From: Salipaludibacillus agaradhaerens
GTDB taxonomy: Bacteria; Bacillota; Bacilli; Bacillales; Salisediminibacteriaceae
Assembly (NCBI RefSeq): GCF_002019735.1
Contig: NZ_KV917378.1
Location: 2,320,869 to 2,384,868, forward strand
DNA: 64,000 nt
Direction: 5' to 3'
Part shown: positions 34,276-44,540 of the stretch, piece by piece
Layout of the letters: each line of letters starts with the position of its first letter
Position numbering within the stretch: the first letter of the stretch is position 1
Position numbers and translations under genes: made by a program
Notes under the pieces: model-generated
Seen by the model: only the letters and a program-made list of their open reading frames with translations
Databases searched by the model: none
Told to the model about the DNA's origin: nothing

Positions 34276-34695
34276 ATGATAAACACTCGCTTGTCAGTCG
34301 CGATTCATATATTAGCTCTTATTACGACGCAACATGAAAGGCCAATGTCTTCTGATTTTATTGCTGGTAGTGTTAATACTAACCCTGTCGTAGTGAGACG
34401 GCTTAGCAGTTTGCTTAGAAAAGCTGATATTCTGACGTCTAGACCTGGTCAACCTGGAGCCAAATTAACGAGAGCCCCTGAAAACATCACATTGCTTGAT
34501 GTCTACAAAGCGGTGCAAACACAGGATGAGCTCTTTGCCATTCATAATAAGCCAAATCCCAATTGTGACGTAGGTAGCCATATTCAAGCAACTCTCGATA
34601 AAACGTTTGACCGTGTTCAACAAGCGATGGAACAAGAATTAGCCAATCAGACGTTAGCCGATGTCATTAAAGAACTAGCTAATCAAATAAGTTAA
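34276..34695 (+). CDS. ywnA: Rrf2-family regulator YwnA
   Basis: A 139-residue Rrf2-type protein with RLSVAIHILALITTQHERPM, HTH MSSDFIAGSVNTNPVVVRRL and wing TSRPGQPGAKLTRAPENITL. One Cys is visible (NPNCDVGSHIQ), not a 3-Cys Fe-S cluster, so redox sensing by cluster is unlikely. In B. subtilis YwnA is next to YwnB, as here. Palindromic GTAAC/GTTAC sites downstream suggest that it represses ywnB. Confidence 0.85.
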   Translation: MINTRLSVAIHILALITTQHERPMSSDFIAGSVNTNPVVVRRLSSLLRKADILTSRPGQPGAKLTRAPENITLLDVYKAVQTQDELFAIHNKPNPNCDVGSHIQATLDKTFDRVQQAMEQELANQTLADVIKELANQIS

Positions 34696-34700
34696 AGCAA

Positions 34701-34735
34701 TTGACAGAACAACAACTTGTAACTAAAATAGTTAC
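34701..34735 (+). promoter_or_regulatory. Promoter overlapped by a 17-bp palindromic operator
   Basis: TTGACA (34701-34706), 17 bp, TAAAAT (34724-34729). The palindrome GTAACTAAAATAGTTAC at 34719-34735 covers the -10 element. A 5-bp hairpin followed by TATTTTT comes right after (34739-34763), so a short RNA or attenuated transcript is possible. Confidence 0.65.
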
Positions 34736-34774
34736 TAGACCTCCTTTTAGCGAGGTTATTTTTCCAATTCGAAT

Positions 34775-34791
34775 GTAACAATATAAGTTAC
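34775..34791. promoter_or_regulatory. Second GTAAC/GTTAC operator-like palindrome
   Basis: GTAAC, 7 bp, GTTAC, same half-sites and 17-bp length as the palindrome at 34719. A third, less regular GTAAC cluster lies at about 34847-34857. Confidence 0.55.
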
Positions 34792-34860
34792 AGTATGAAT
34801 GTGTATACGAGTTTGGGAGACATTCTAATTCTATAAACACCCATGTGTAACTGTAACATG

Positions 34861-34888
34861 TTGTCACCCCACACTTTTATGCTACGAT
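34861..34888 (+). promoter_or_regulatory. Candidate promoter of ywnB
   Basis: TTGTCA, 16-bp spacer, TACGAT, about 27 bp before the start codon. Confidence 0.5.
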
Positions 34889-34914
34889 CAAAACAAACTC
34901 AAGGAGGTACGTAC

Positions 34915-35556
34915 ATGAAAATTGCAATTATCGGTGCTAGCGGGAAGTCTGGCAGTCTCATTATGAAAGAAGCGTTAGATAGAGGACACACTGTTACAGC
35001 ACTCGTAAGAAACCCATCAAAAGTGACAGAACCTAATGTTAATGTCGTTGAGAAAGATATTTTTGATATCACAACCGAGGACATTAAAAACTTCGATATT
35101 GTCGTTAATGCGTTCAACCCTCCACATGGCAAGGAAGAACAACATATTGAAGCGGGAAGAGTATTAAATAACGCCTTTAAAGGAGCTCCTGACACTCGTT
35201 TAATCATTGTGGGCGGAGCGGGAACACTGTATGTGGATGAAGAAAAGAGCACACAACTAATTGATACGCCAGATTTTCCTGAGGTGGCAAAGCCCACCGC
35301 ATCCAATATGCGTATTGCCTTTAATGAGCTATTGAATGAAACAGGTCTTACGTGGACATTTGTAAGTCCAGCTGGCTTTTTCGATCCTAATGGTAAACGC
35401 ACTGGCTCCTATCAGACAGGAAAAGACCATGTGATTTTAAATTCCCAAGGAGACAGCTATATTAGTTATGCAGATTACGCCATTGCCATTGTCGATGAGA
35501 TTGAGAAGCCCCAGCATATTAATGAGCGCTTTACTGTTGTCGGTGAGGCTCAGTAA
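34915..35556 (+). CDS. ywnB: NAD(P)-binding oxidoreductase-like protein YwnB
   Basis: A 213-residue atypical short-chain dehydrogenase/NmrA-like protein, the same length as B. subtilis YwnB. It begins MKIAIIGASGKSGSLIMKEA (glycine-rich dinucleotide loop GASGKSG) and has VVNAFNPPHGKEEQ and LIIVGGAGTLYVDE. Its substrate is unknown. The ATG follows AAGGAGG; an upstream in-frame start has no ribosome site. Likely regulated by ywnA. Confidence 0.88.
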   Translation: MKIAIIGASGKSGSLIMKEALDRGHTVTALVRNPSKVTEPNVNVVEKDIFDITTEDIKNFDIVVNAFNPPHGKEEQHIEAGRVLNNAFKGAPDTRLIIVGGAGTLYVDEEKSTQLIDTPDFPEVAKPTASNMRIAFNELLNETGLTWTFVSPAGFFDPNGKRTGSYQTGKDHVILNSQGDSYISYADYAIAIVDEIEKPQHINERFTVVGEAQ

Positions 35557-35583
35557 AGCTTTCCACTACCATATCATCACTTC

Positions 35584-35617
35584 AAAGCTGTGAGATTCTC
35601 TATTCTCACAGCTTTTT
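35584..35617 (+). terminator. Terminator of ywnB
   Basis: AAAGCTGTGAGA, 8 bases, TCTCACAGCTTT followed by TT. A 12-bp perfect stem. Confidence 0.85.
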
Positions 35618-35694
35618 GTGTGAATAGAGACAGCCTTTCATTTTTAAAGCTTTCTTGCTTACCTATAATTAGTGAGCATTTTATTTTTAAAGTT

Positions 35695-35719
35695 ACATAA
35701 CAATATGCTAAAGTTATGT
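35695..35719 (+). promoter_or_regulatory. Inverted repeat upstream of the recombinase gene
   Basis: ACATAAC, 11 bp, GTTATGT, 30 bp before the start codon; it may be an operator or a recombinase site. Confidence 0.35.
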
Positions 35720-35749
35720 TATGACACATTAAAACAGACGGAGGACAAG

Positions 35750-36292
35750 ATGGAATACGTTCACCCGATTAAAGATGTCCGAAAAATTCGGTTAATGAAA
35801 AAACTTCTTAAGCTAAGATCAACTCGGGACCACCTTTTATTTGTACTCGGCATAAATACCGGATTACGCATTAGTGAGATGCTCCCCCTCACGTTTGGCG
35901 ACATACTCATTGAGAGAGAGACATTGACATCTTTTATTACCATCCGTGGTAACACTATATTTTTGAATACTCGTGTGAAAGATGCTCTTAAACTACACAT
36001 TTCTCACACTGCTTATACACGAGACGATTATTTATTTAGATCAAAAAAAGGCTCAGCCCCTATTACTAGGCAACAAGCGTACCGTATGATTCAAGAGGTT
36101 GCCAGACAAGCAGGGATAAAAGAAAAGATTGGGACACATACATTACGAAAGACCTTTGGGTATCACGCCTATCGTAAAGGGATCGCCATTTCACTTATTC
36201 AGCAACGCTTCCATCAATCTACACCTGCAGAAACAAGAAGATATATTGATGCCGACCGGTTTGATCCGATTGAACTAGACGTTAACTTATAG
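35750..36292 (+). CDS. Tyrosine recombinase, catalytic-domain-only
   Basis: A 180-residue XerC/D-like integrase without the usual N-terminal SAM-like core-binding domain. All catalytic residues appear: Arg in GINTGLRISEML, Lys in RSKKGSAP, His and Arg in GTHTLRKTF, His in QQRFHQS, and Tyr in TRRYIDAD. Stand-alone small integrases of this type are common in Bacillus chromosomes. No phage genes surround it. CGGAGG precedes the ATG; an earlier frame start is unsupported. Confidence 0.85.
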   Translation: MEYVHPIKDVRKIRLMKKLLKLRSTRDHLLFVLGINTGLRISEMLPLTFGDILIERETLTSFITIRGNTIFLNTRVKDALKLHISHTAYTRDDYLFRSKKGSAPITRQQAYRMIQEVARQAGIKEKIGTHTLRKTFGYHAYRKGIAISLIQQRFHQSTPAETRRYIDADRFDPIELDVNL

Positions 36293-36326
36293 GGAACGTT
36301 ATTTTTGAAGAGGGGAGGAGTGCCAA

Positions 36327-37817
36327 TTGTTTTTAGAAACATTCTCAACTGAAGCGTTCATTTTTCTAAGCGCGTTTATCTTAATTAGTGGTGTCCTCGT
36401 TGCTAAGTTTTCTAATCGTTTGGGAGTACCTGCCCTTGTGTTATTTATCCTTGTCGGTATGCTAATTGGTAGTGATGGGCTCGGTATCGTCTATTTTGAC
36501 AGCCCACAGGTGGCGCAAACAATTGGGATTTTTGCCCTTATTATTATTTTATTCGAAGGCGGCTTGCAAACGAAATGGGAGACTGTTCGTTCAGTCGCCG
36601 TCCCTTCTGCCTCTCTCGCCACGTTCGGCGTGCTGTTCACTTCGGCTATCGTCGGTTTTGCAGCTTACCTTATTTTTGATGTGACTTTTCTTGAAGCCCT
36701 TTTGTTCGGTGCTATCGTTGGCTCTACAGATGCGGCTGCTGTTTTTGCTACTTTAAAGGAACGTAACATTAAAGCTAAAATGGGTGCTACCCTTGAAGCG
36801 GAGTCAGGTGCAAATGATCCGATGGCTGTCTTTTTAACACTATCCTTTATTGAGCTTATACGTTACCCAGATATGAGTATCTGGACGCTAATCCCATCAT
36901 TTTTTTGGCAAATGGGCATCGGACTTGGGATTGGCCTGTTACTAGGAAAAGTGGCTTCTTGGTCGATAAACCGAATAAAATTAGAATCTAGCGGCCTTTA
37001 TCCACTGTTTGCTGTCGCCTTTGCGTTACTCACATTTAGTTTCGCTTCATATATAGAAGCCAGTGGCTTTCTCGCTGTTTACGCGGCAGCATTAGTTGTG
37101 GGTAATTCTGAATTAACGTATCGTTACTCTATTTTCCAAGTTAACGAAGGGTTCGCATGGATGGCACAAATCCTTATGTTTATTATTCTCGGTCTATTCG
37201 TATTCCCAGGTCAACTTTTCACCGCAACTGTGATGTTAAATGGCTTCTTATTATCATTTATCCTGATTATCATTGCCCGTCCAGCTGCTGTCTTTTTATC
37301 AACGCTTGGAATGTCGTACACACTGAAAGAAAAAGTGTTCCTTTCCTGGGCAGGATTGCGCGGAGCTGTACCGATCGTTCTTGCGACATTCCCTATTGTA
37401 GCCGGGCTGGAAAATGCGCAACTCTTCTTTAATGTGGTATTCTTTATCGTTCTAACGTCTACGCTCATTCAAGGCTCTAGCATTACCTATTTAGCAGAAA
37501 AATTAAAGCTCACTGGACCTGTCAAAGACAACCCGCACCATTCTATTGAACTTATTTCGATGGGTAAAGCAAATGCCGAAATGATCCAGTTTAAAACGAC
37601 GAAGCAGTCAGCTATTGTAGGGAAAAAATTACATGAAATATCCTTTCCACAAAAAGCGAATATTAGCGCGATTGTAAGGGATGAGACATTGATTACACCA
37701 TATGGTGAAACAGAAATTAAAGAAGAGGACTTCTTGTATATCCTCGTATCGTCAAAGTATAAAGAACCGTTAAAGAAAGTGTTAGAAGAAAAGAAAAAAC
37801 AACGGCTAAAAAATTGA
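36327..37817 (+). CDS. CPA1-type K+(Na+)/H+ antiporter with RCK_C domain
   Basis: A 496-residue NhaP/NhaP2-like antiporter with about 12 membrane segments. The core motifs are GSTDAAAVFATL and ESGANDPMAVFLTL (the ND pair) and FLSWAGLRGAVPIVLATF. A soluble C-terminal tail of about 90 residues (VGKKLHEISFPQKANISAIV) is a TrkA_C/RCK_C regulator domain. This protein exchanges K+ or Na+ for protons, useful in alkaline or salty conditions. It starts with TTG after GGGAGGAG. Its own terminator follows. Confidence 0.9.
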   Translation: MFLETFSTEAFIFLSAFILISGVLVAKFSNRLGVPALVLFILVGMLIGSDGLGIVYFDSPQVAQTIGIFALIIILFEGGLQTKWETVRSVAVPSASLATFGVLFTSAIVGFAAYLIFDVTFLEALLFGAIVGSTDAAAVFATLKERNIKAKMGATLEAESGANDPMAVFLTLSFIELIRYPDMSIWTLIPSFFWQMGIGLGIGLLLGKVASWSINRIKLESSGLYPLFAVAFALLTFSFASYIEASGFLAVYAAALVVGNSELTYRYSIFQVNEGFAWMAQILMFIILGLFVFPGQLFTATVMLNGFLLSFILIIIARPAAVFLSTLGMSYTLKEKVFLSWAGLRGAVPIVLATFPIVAGLENAQLFFNVVFFIVLTSTLIQGSSITYLAEKLKLTGPVKDNPHHSIELISMGKANAEMIQFKTTKQSAIVGKKLHEISFPQKANISAIVRDETLITPYGETEIKEEDFLYILVSSKYKEPLKKVLEEKKKQRLKN

Positions 37818-37887
37818 ACGTAACGATATATTCAATATAAAACCACGGAGTTTATAATCTCTGTACCCTCCCCGTCTTGTGTACTCC

Positions 37888-37921
37888 AGCTGTTGAAAAG
37901 CATCTTTTCAACAGCCTTTTT
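37888..37921 (+). terminator. Terminator of the antiporter gene
   Basis: GCTGTTGAAAAG, 3 bases, CTTTTCAACAGC followed by CTTTTT. The stem core resembles two terminators near the small peptides at 57.7 and 58.2 kb. Confidence 0.85.
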
Positions 37922-37926
37922 GCTTT

Positions 37927-37965
37927 TTATCACAGATAAAATGCCACCTCAAAATAGAGAGATAA
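37927..37965 (-). repeat. Fragment 9 of the 157-bp repeat, inverted
   Basis: On the minus strand, TCTCTATTTTGAGGTGG then ATTTTATCTGTGATAAAA, the right end of the repeat with an internal deletion. The rest of the gap to 38.19 kb contains nothing else I can name. Confidence 0.5.
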
Positions 37966-38191
37966 ATATCTTCTTAAAAACAACTATTAAAGCACCAATT
38001 TTTACAATATGTCATTGAACAACTAGTACCCTTTCAATCATTCAGACCACATCAGCTATATCTAGCTAGTAAAATTTGAGCTAAACTAACTATACGAGGC
38101 TAATGAAAAAAATTCGTATTAGTTTTTCTATTGAATGCGTTAATATAGGTGTAAGAATTCTGAATCAGTTCAGAAAGGGGAGGATTAACTT

Positions 38192-38962
38192 ATGACGATG
38201 CATATTGGTTTTTGCGGTTATTCCCATCACACAAAGGGTTATTCCCAACCTAAATCCGAATTATCGAGTTATCTTATCCGCTTACAAACAGAAGGATTTT
38301 GCGAAATTGTCGTTAATAATAGAAAGATGCCTCTCAAAAAAGGTGGACTCCTTTTAACAAGACCTGGAGATCTTTATGAAATAACAATTGCAGGCAGCCA
38401 AAATAGCGGTGACTATCATTTAATATGTAAAGGTACTTGGATCGATGACTGGTGGAAACGTTCTGAGAAACCAACCTTCTCTCAAATTAACTTAGATGAA
38501 AAACTACTTGCATTATGGCGGCACCTAATTGTTGAAGAACGTAGACCGTCAGGCGAAGAAGATAAGGAACTCTCTGGATACTTACTAAAAGCACTCTGTT
38601 TATCACTCGAACGTGCTGTTCATGAAACAGGCTCATTGGTCAGCCGCCCTTATCCAGTGACACGAATGCTACGATATATTGAAGAGCATGCAACGAACAC
38701 ATTCAAGGTGGAAGATGTAGCACAATCTGCGGATCTGAGTGTGTCTCGAGCTGCCCACCTGTTTAAAAGCTGTGTTGGTAAAACAATCATCGAATATGCT
38801 GTAGACATACGGTTATCTACAGCGATTAATCAAATGAAATATACGACGATGACACTGGAGCATATAGCTGAAAACTGTGGATTTGGCACTTACCCCTATT
38901 TTCATAGAGTATTTAAAAAGAAGTATGGGATATCACCTGGAGAATATAGACGTCAGGAATAA
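38192..38962 (+). CDS. AraC family transcriptional regulator
   Basis: A 256-residue regulator with an N-terminal cupin-like sensor (about 1-110) and two C-terminal HTHs (FKVEDVAQSADLSVSRAAHL and MTLEHIAENCGFGTYPYFHR, then KKYGISPGEYR). It is paralogous to the regulator at 41683, sharing WIDDWW/WIDQWA, L-KALCL and FKVEDVA. The position before the cyclomaltodextrinase-like gene suggests sugar-responsive activation. GGGGAGG precedes the ATG. Its TAA stop lies in the start of a dispersed repeat. Confidence 0.88.
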   Translation: MTMHIGFCGYSHHTKGYSQPKSELSSYLIRLQTEGFCEIVVNNRKMPLKKGGLLLTRPGDLYEITIAGSQNSGDYHLICKGTWIDDWWKRSEKPTFSQINLDEKLLALWRHLIVEERRPSGEEDKELSGYLLKALCLSLERAVHETGSLVSRPYPVTRMLRYIEEHATNTFKVEDVAQSADLSVSRAAHLFKSCVGKTIIEYAVDIRLSTAINQMKYTTMTLEHIAENCGFGTYPYFHRVFKKKYGISPGEYRRQE

Positions 38963-39045
38963 AACGAACCTTCAATCAGTGAGCCTGACTGTTAATCCAT
39001 TAGCCAGATGTTCAAAAAGCTAATTGTGAGTTTTACGTACTAAAA
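38958..39045 (+). repeat. 157-bp family repeat, decayed copy 10
   Basis: Begins ATAAAACGAACCTTCAATCA exactly at the AraC stop codon, then diverges; AGTTTTACG is still visible near the end. Confidence 0.55.
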
Positions 39046-39065
39046 GGGTTCTATATGGATTTTTA

Positions 39066-39124
39066 GGAGAGTAATCCCCCACCTAAACTTAAGTTTTGAG
39101 GTGGGGGATTACTCTCCTTTTTTT
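39066..39124 (+). terminator. Very strong terminator hairpin after AraC
   Basis: A 19-bp perfect stem (39066-39084 with 39099-39117) with a 14-base loop, followed by TTTTTTT. Confidence 0.9.
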
Positions 39125-39266
39125 CTATTGAGTTAAAGTTGTAGAACTGAGAAATATAACACATCAATAGCCAAATAGTATATGTTTTTATTAAATAATC
39201 TATAGTTATATGTGAATTTTTCCCCTATTATAGAATCATATTTATCATAATGACACTCTTAGAAGA

Positions 39267-41301
<2,035 letters not shown>

Positions 41302-41682
41302 TAGCTATGTAGTATAGATCATTTATCATTGTTTGTGATGAAAATTCAGTTGTGAATGCCATTCAAGCAACTATAATTTTCGAAATATTCATTCAATTAT
41401 GTTGTGCCCTTTGATTGCCCCCCAGCCTTAGAACATCGTTTCACGTCATGTTAAGACCTCTTATGAAAAAATGCGTTTATTAGCTGCTAGTGAAAAATGC
41501 CTGTTTAAATAGGTCAGGATGCATGGGAGAGATTGAATAATTTATATCCGATTCAGTAACATTTAAAACAAGCAATAGTCATACGCTTTATCTTTTAGGA
41601 GACTGAAGAGCTTCATTTCTCGTTACGTGGTGCTGACGATCATAACAAAAAAGTCTTGAAAATGACTGAAAGCGTGAGGTAA

Positions 41683-42522
41683 ATGAAGTCTATGTCTAAT
41701 ACTTCTCATGAGAGAAACAACATATTAGGAGCCGGATATGCTGAACACACACAACCATATGATATGTATATAGAAAAGATGGATAGTTACTTGTTCAGGA
41801 TACAGAATGAAGGAATTGCTAAATACACCTCAATGGATGCAGATAACCTAGAAGTGCTTAAAGCAGGGGATTTTATCATTGTTCCCCCAGGTCGCCCATA
41901 TAGATTAATGATTAATCCCCAGGTGCAACTTGATCAGACAAAAAGAGTGTATAGCTTCGATTATTTTCTGTTTCTTAAGGGGGCATGGATAGACCAATGG
42001 GCACAAAAAATGGAGCGCCCATCCAAGCTAAAAGTACCTTTAAACCAAGGTATTATTACTTATTTCCGTCAGCTAACCCACGAACATTTAAGACGTGGAG
42101 ACGAAAGCAAAGAAATCTGTGATCACTTATCAAAAGCGCTCTGCCTGACAATCGATTGCATCATATCCAACCAACTGTCTTTTAATGGTCATTTCTTTAT
42201 CGCTTGTCAAATGAAACAATTTATTGAGAAAAATATCACTACCCCATTTAAAGTTGAGGATGTTGCCAAACACGTAAATTTAAGCGTTTCTCGTACGACT
42301 ACGTTATTTAAAATGGCATTTGGTAAAAGCATTATTCAATACACGTTAGACCTTCGTTTAGACATAGCTCGCGAACGCATTATGCTTGGACACTACCATC
42401 TCCAACATCTCGCAGAATCTTGTGGCTTTCAAAATTACAATTACTTTTATAAAGTATTCAAAAAGAAGTTTAACCTCTCTCCTAAAGAGTTTCGCACCAA
42501 ATATTATCATTCTTTGGATTAA
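41683..42522 (+). CDS. AraC family transcriptional regulator
   Basis: A 279-residue regulator with a cupin-like N-terminal sensor (KAGDFIIVPPGRPYRL) and two C-terminal HTHs (FKVEDVAKHVNLSVSRTTTL and LQHLAESCGFQNYNYFYKVF, ending KKFNLSPKEFR). It is a paralogue of the regulator at 38192; the two enclose the cyclomaltodextrinase gene. It could control the convergent iminosugar-like operon or the amylases. GTGAGG lies before the ATG. Confidence 0.87.
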   Translation: MKSMSNTSHERNNILGAGYAEHTQPYDMYIEKMDSYLFRIQNEGIAKYTSMDADNLEVLKAGDFIIVPPGRPYRLMINPQVQLDQTKRVYSFDYFLFLKGAWIDQWAQKMERPSKLKVPLNQGIITYFRQLTHEHLRRGDESKEICDHLSKALCLTIDCIISNQLSFNGHFFIACQMKQFIEKNITTPFKVEDVAKHVNLSVSRTTTLFKMAFGKSIIQYTLDLRLDIARERIMLGHYHLQHLAESCGFQNYNYFYKVFKKKFNLSPKEFRTKYYHSLD

Positions 42523-42538
42523 AAGAAGCAAGTGAAGA

Positions 42539-42668
42539 GCGAACTCGTTTCAACTTGCTGAAACATCGAGATGACTTCTCGACGCCACCTTACTAAAAGT
42601 CCCCACTTACACTAACGGTAAGGCAAGGGTATATAACCCTTAAAAACATGTAGGATTAAAACAGCAAC
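42539..42668 (+). other. Structured element A, related to the segment at 52381
   Basis: This non-coding stretch aligns with 52381-52510 through GCGAACT, TTGCTGAAACATC, CTCGACGCCACCT, CCCCAC and CCCTTAAAA, with hairpins in the same places (AGCAAGT/ACTTGCT, TCGAG/CTCGA). It is either the end of a transposon of the IS200/IS605-TnpB type, including its guide-RNA region, or a structured RNA. No transposase is present. Confidence 0.4.
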
Positions 42669-42714
42669 TACCTTATCACCGCCTTCACCTAGTAATCGCT
42701 CAATATATTAAGAC

Positions 42715-42749
42715 AAAAATGCTCAGAGCTTAGTACTCTGAGCATTTTT
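42715..42749. terminator. Bidirectional terminator between AraC and MATE genes
   Basis: AAAAATGCTCAGAG, 7 bases, CTCTGAGCATTTTT, a 14-bp perfect stem. Confidence 0.85.
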
Positions 42750-42831
42750 AAATATACCTAGTTGTTTTTAAAGGGTGGCGCCACAATTTTAAAGGTTAAA
42801 TGAAGATAAGAGCTGAAGCGACCACATCTCT

Positions 42832-42990
42832 TTTAAAACAAATTTACAATCAGTGGACGTTTTCGTTCTTCCCCCACTGATTGGTAGTTGAGTGAATCAG
42901 GACACGAACGCCCGTTATTCCCCATCATAATAGATTCAACACATCTCTCTACTTTGAACAGGGCTTTTACGGACAGTTACCTGTGATAAG
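42832..42990 (+). repeat. 157-bp family repeat, copy 13
   Basis: Full-length but diverged at its start; keeps CAATCAGTGGACG, CCCCCACTGATTGGTAGTTG, GTGAATCAGGACACG and CGGACAGTTACCTGTGATAA. Confidence 0.8.
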
Positions 42991-43077
42991 GGAAGTGGGA
43001 ATCATACCTCTGCCCCTAAGTTCACGCTTAAATCTACACGCCACGACCTTAGATTTCCTTTTGGGTATGTCAATAGT

Positions 43078-44436
43078 TTACCCACTTATATCTTTTTGAG
43101 GCTCTACTAAGTTCCGAATCCACTTCTTCGAGTAGAGTCTCCCCAATCCTAGTCCCAGTCGAATGACTTCTTCTAATGTAAGTAGGAAATACACCCAGTA
43201 GACTGGCAATCCAAACACAAACGCAGATATGAATGCTACAGGTACCCCAAATCCCCAGGTCGTTGTCGTATCAATTACAAACAAATATTTTGTATCGCCT
43301 CCACTGGCTAAAACACCATGAGCCACAATCATATTTGACACTTTGACCCAAAATAATAGTGCAAAAACGATAATAACTGCGATGGAAAGATCGTGTGCTT
43401 CAGGGGAAATTTGATACAATGACACATATACGCTTGCACATAAAATAATCAAACCCGATAAGCTGATCGTTACGATGAGCCCCATTTTAAAAAATCGTTT
43501 GGCATATAAAAATGCCTCGTCATTCTGATTACCACCTAACAAATTTCCTACTAAAACGGTAGCGGCACTTGCAATACCAGATGCTAAACCAATACTTAAT
43601 AATTGAATCGGCTCTGATACAGCCATTGCTGTAATTTCACTAGTTCCCATACGCCCATAGACAACACCGTATGTTGCTTCACCTGTTGCCCAAAAGAATT
43701 CAGTTAACACAATGGGGTAAGTAGTGATAGCAAATTTTTTCATTAAGGTTTTATCAATTTGAAACACGTCAAAAAAGGAATAGGCACCTGGTAGGCGTCG
43801 AGCATATATAATAGCCAGCATCATAGCAAATTCAATTGTTCGTGCAATGAATGTTCCAACTGCAGCGCCTTGAATACCTAATTCAGGCAAACCAAAATTT
43901 CCAAAGATAAGCATATAGTTCAATAATACATTGAGCCCAACAGAAATACCGCTCATGACCATAGGCAATTGGGCATGTCGTGTACTACGTAAAACAGCTG
44001 AATAGATGACCGTTAACATCATTGGTATATAACTTAAACTGACAATTTGCAAGTAGATACTTCCTGCTTCGATAATGGCCATATCCTTCGTAAACAAACT
44101 CATAATATGCTCGTTGAAAAAGAATATCATGATGGCAAAAGGTAAACAAATCGCGCCACCTATGACTAAGCCCAATCCCAACACGTGCCTAACCCTTGAT
44201 CGATCTTTACTCCCCCAGTATTGTGCCACATAAATAGATACACCTGAGGCTATACCTGTTAAAACAAATAGCAAAATTCGAAAGAGTTTATTTGAAATAC
44301 CTACCGCAGAGATCGATGCATCACCTAGTTGACCAATCATGACTTGGTCTGTCATATTAAGCGAGGCCATAATAACACCTTGCAAAGAAACCGGTATAGC
44401 TATCGCTAATACCGTTTTCAAAAACTTCTTATCCAT
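43078..44436 (-). CDS. MATE family efflux transporter
   Basis: A 452-residue membrane protein with 12 predicted segments in two homologous halves. Recognised by LAIAIPVSLQGVIMASLNMTDQ, MIGQLGDASISAVGISNK and LSIGLASGIASAATVLVGNL. MATE proteins export cationic or neutral compounds by Na+ or H+ antiport. As the last gene of the aminotransferase-dehydrogenase-phosphatase-GH13 operon (104 bp after the GH13 gene) it is a natural exporter for the product. AAAGGGG precedes the ATG. Confidence 0.9.
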   Translation of the reverse strand: MDKKFLKTVLAIAIPVSLQGVIMASLNMTDQVMIGQLGDASISAVGISNKLFRILLFVLTGIASGVSIYVAQYWGSKDRSRVRHVLGLGLVIGGAICLPFAIMIFFFNEHIMSLFTKDMAIIEAGSIYLQIVSLSYIPMMLTVIYSAVLRSTRHAQLPMVMSGISVGLNVLLNYMLIFGNFGLPELGIQGAAVGTFIARTIEFAMMLAIIYARRLPGAYSFFDVFQIDKTLMKKFAITTYPIVLTEFFWATGEATYGVVYGRMGTSEITAMAVSEPIQLLSIGLASGIASAATVLVGNLLGGNQNDEAFLYAKRFFKMGLIVTISLSGLIILCASVYVSLYQISPEAHDLSIAVIIVFALLFWVKVSNMIVAHGVLASGGDTKYLFVIDTTTTWGFGVPVAFISAFVFGLPVYWVYFLLTLEEVIRLGLGLGRLYSKKWIRNLVEPQKDISG

Positions 44437-44540
44437 AATGTTGTACCCCTTTATTTCCTTGTTCTATATGTTAATGTACACTATAACGAAATCAGACCTT
44501 TTTTCAGTGTGAACCAGACTCTATGAATTATGAACAACAC

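Noticed and set aside
35750-36292. Tyrosine recombinase as the mark of a prophage or integrative element
   Set aside because: No phage, conjugation or att-like direct repeats are seen around it; stand-alone integrases of this kind occur in ordinary chromosomes.
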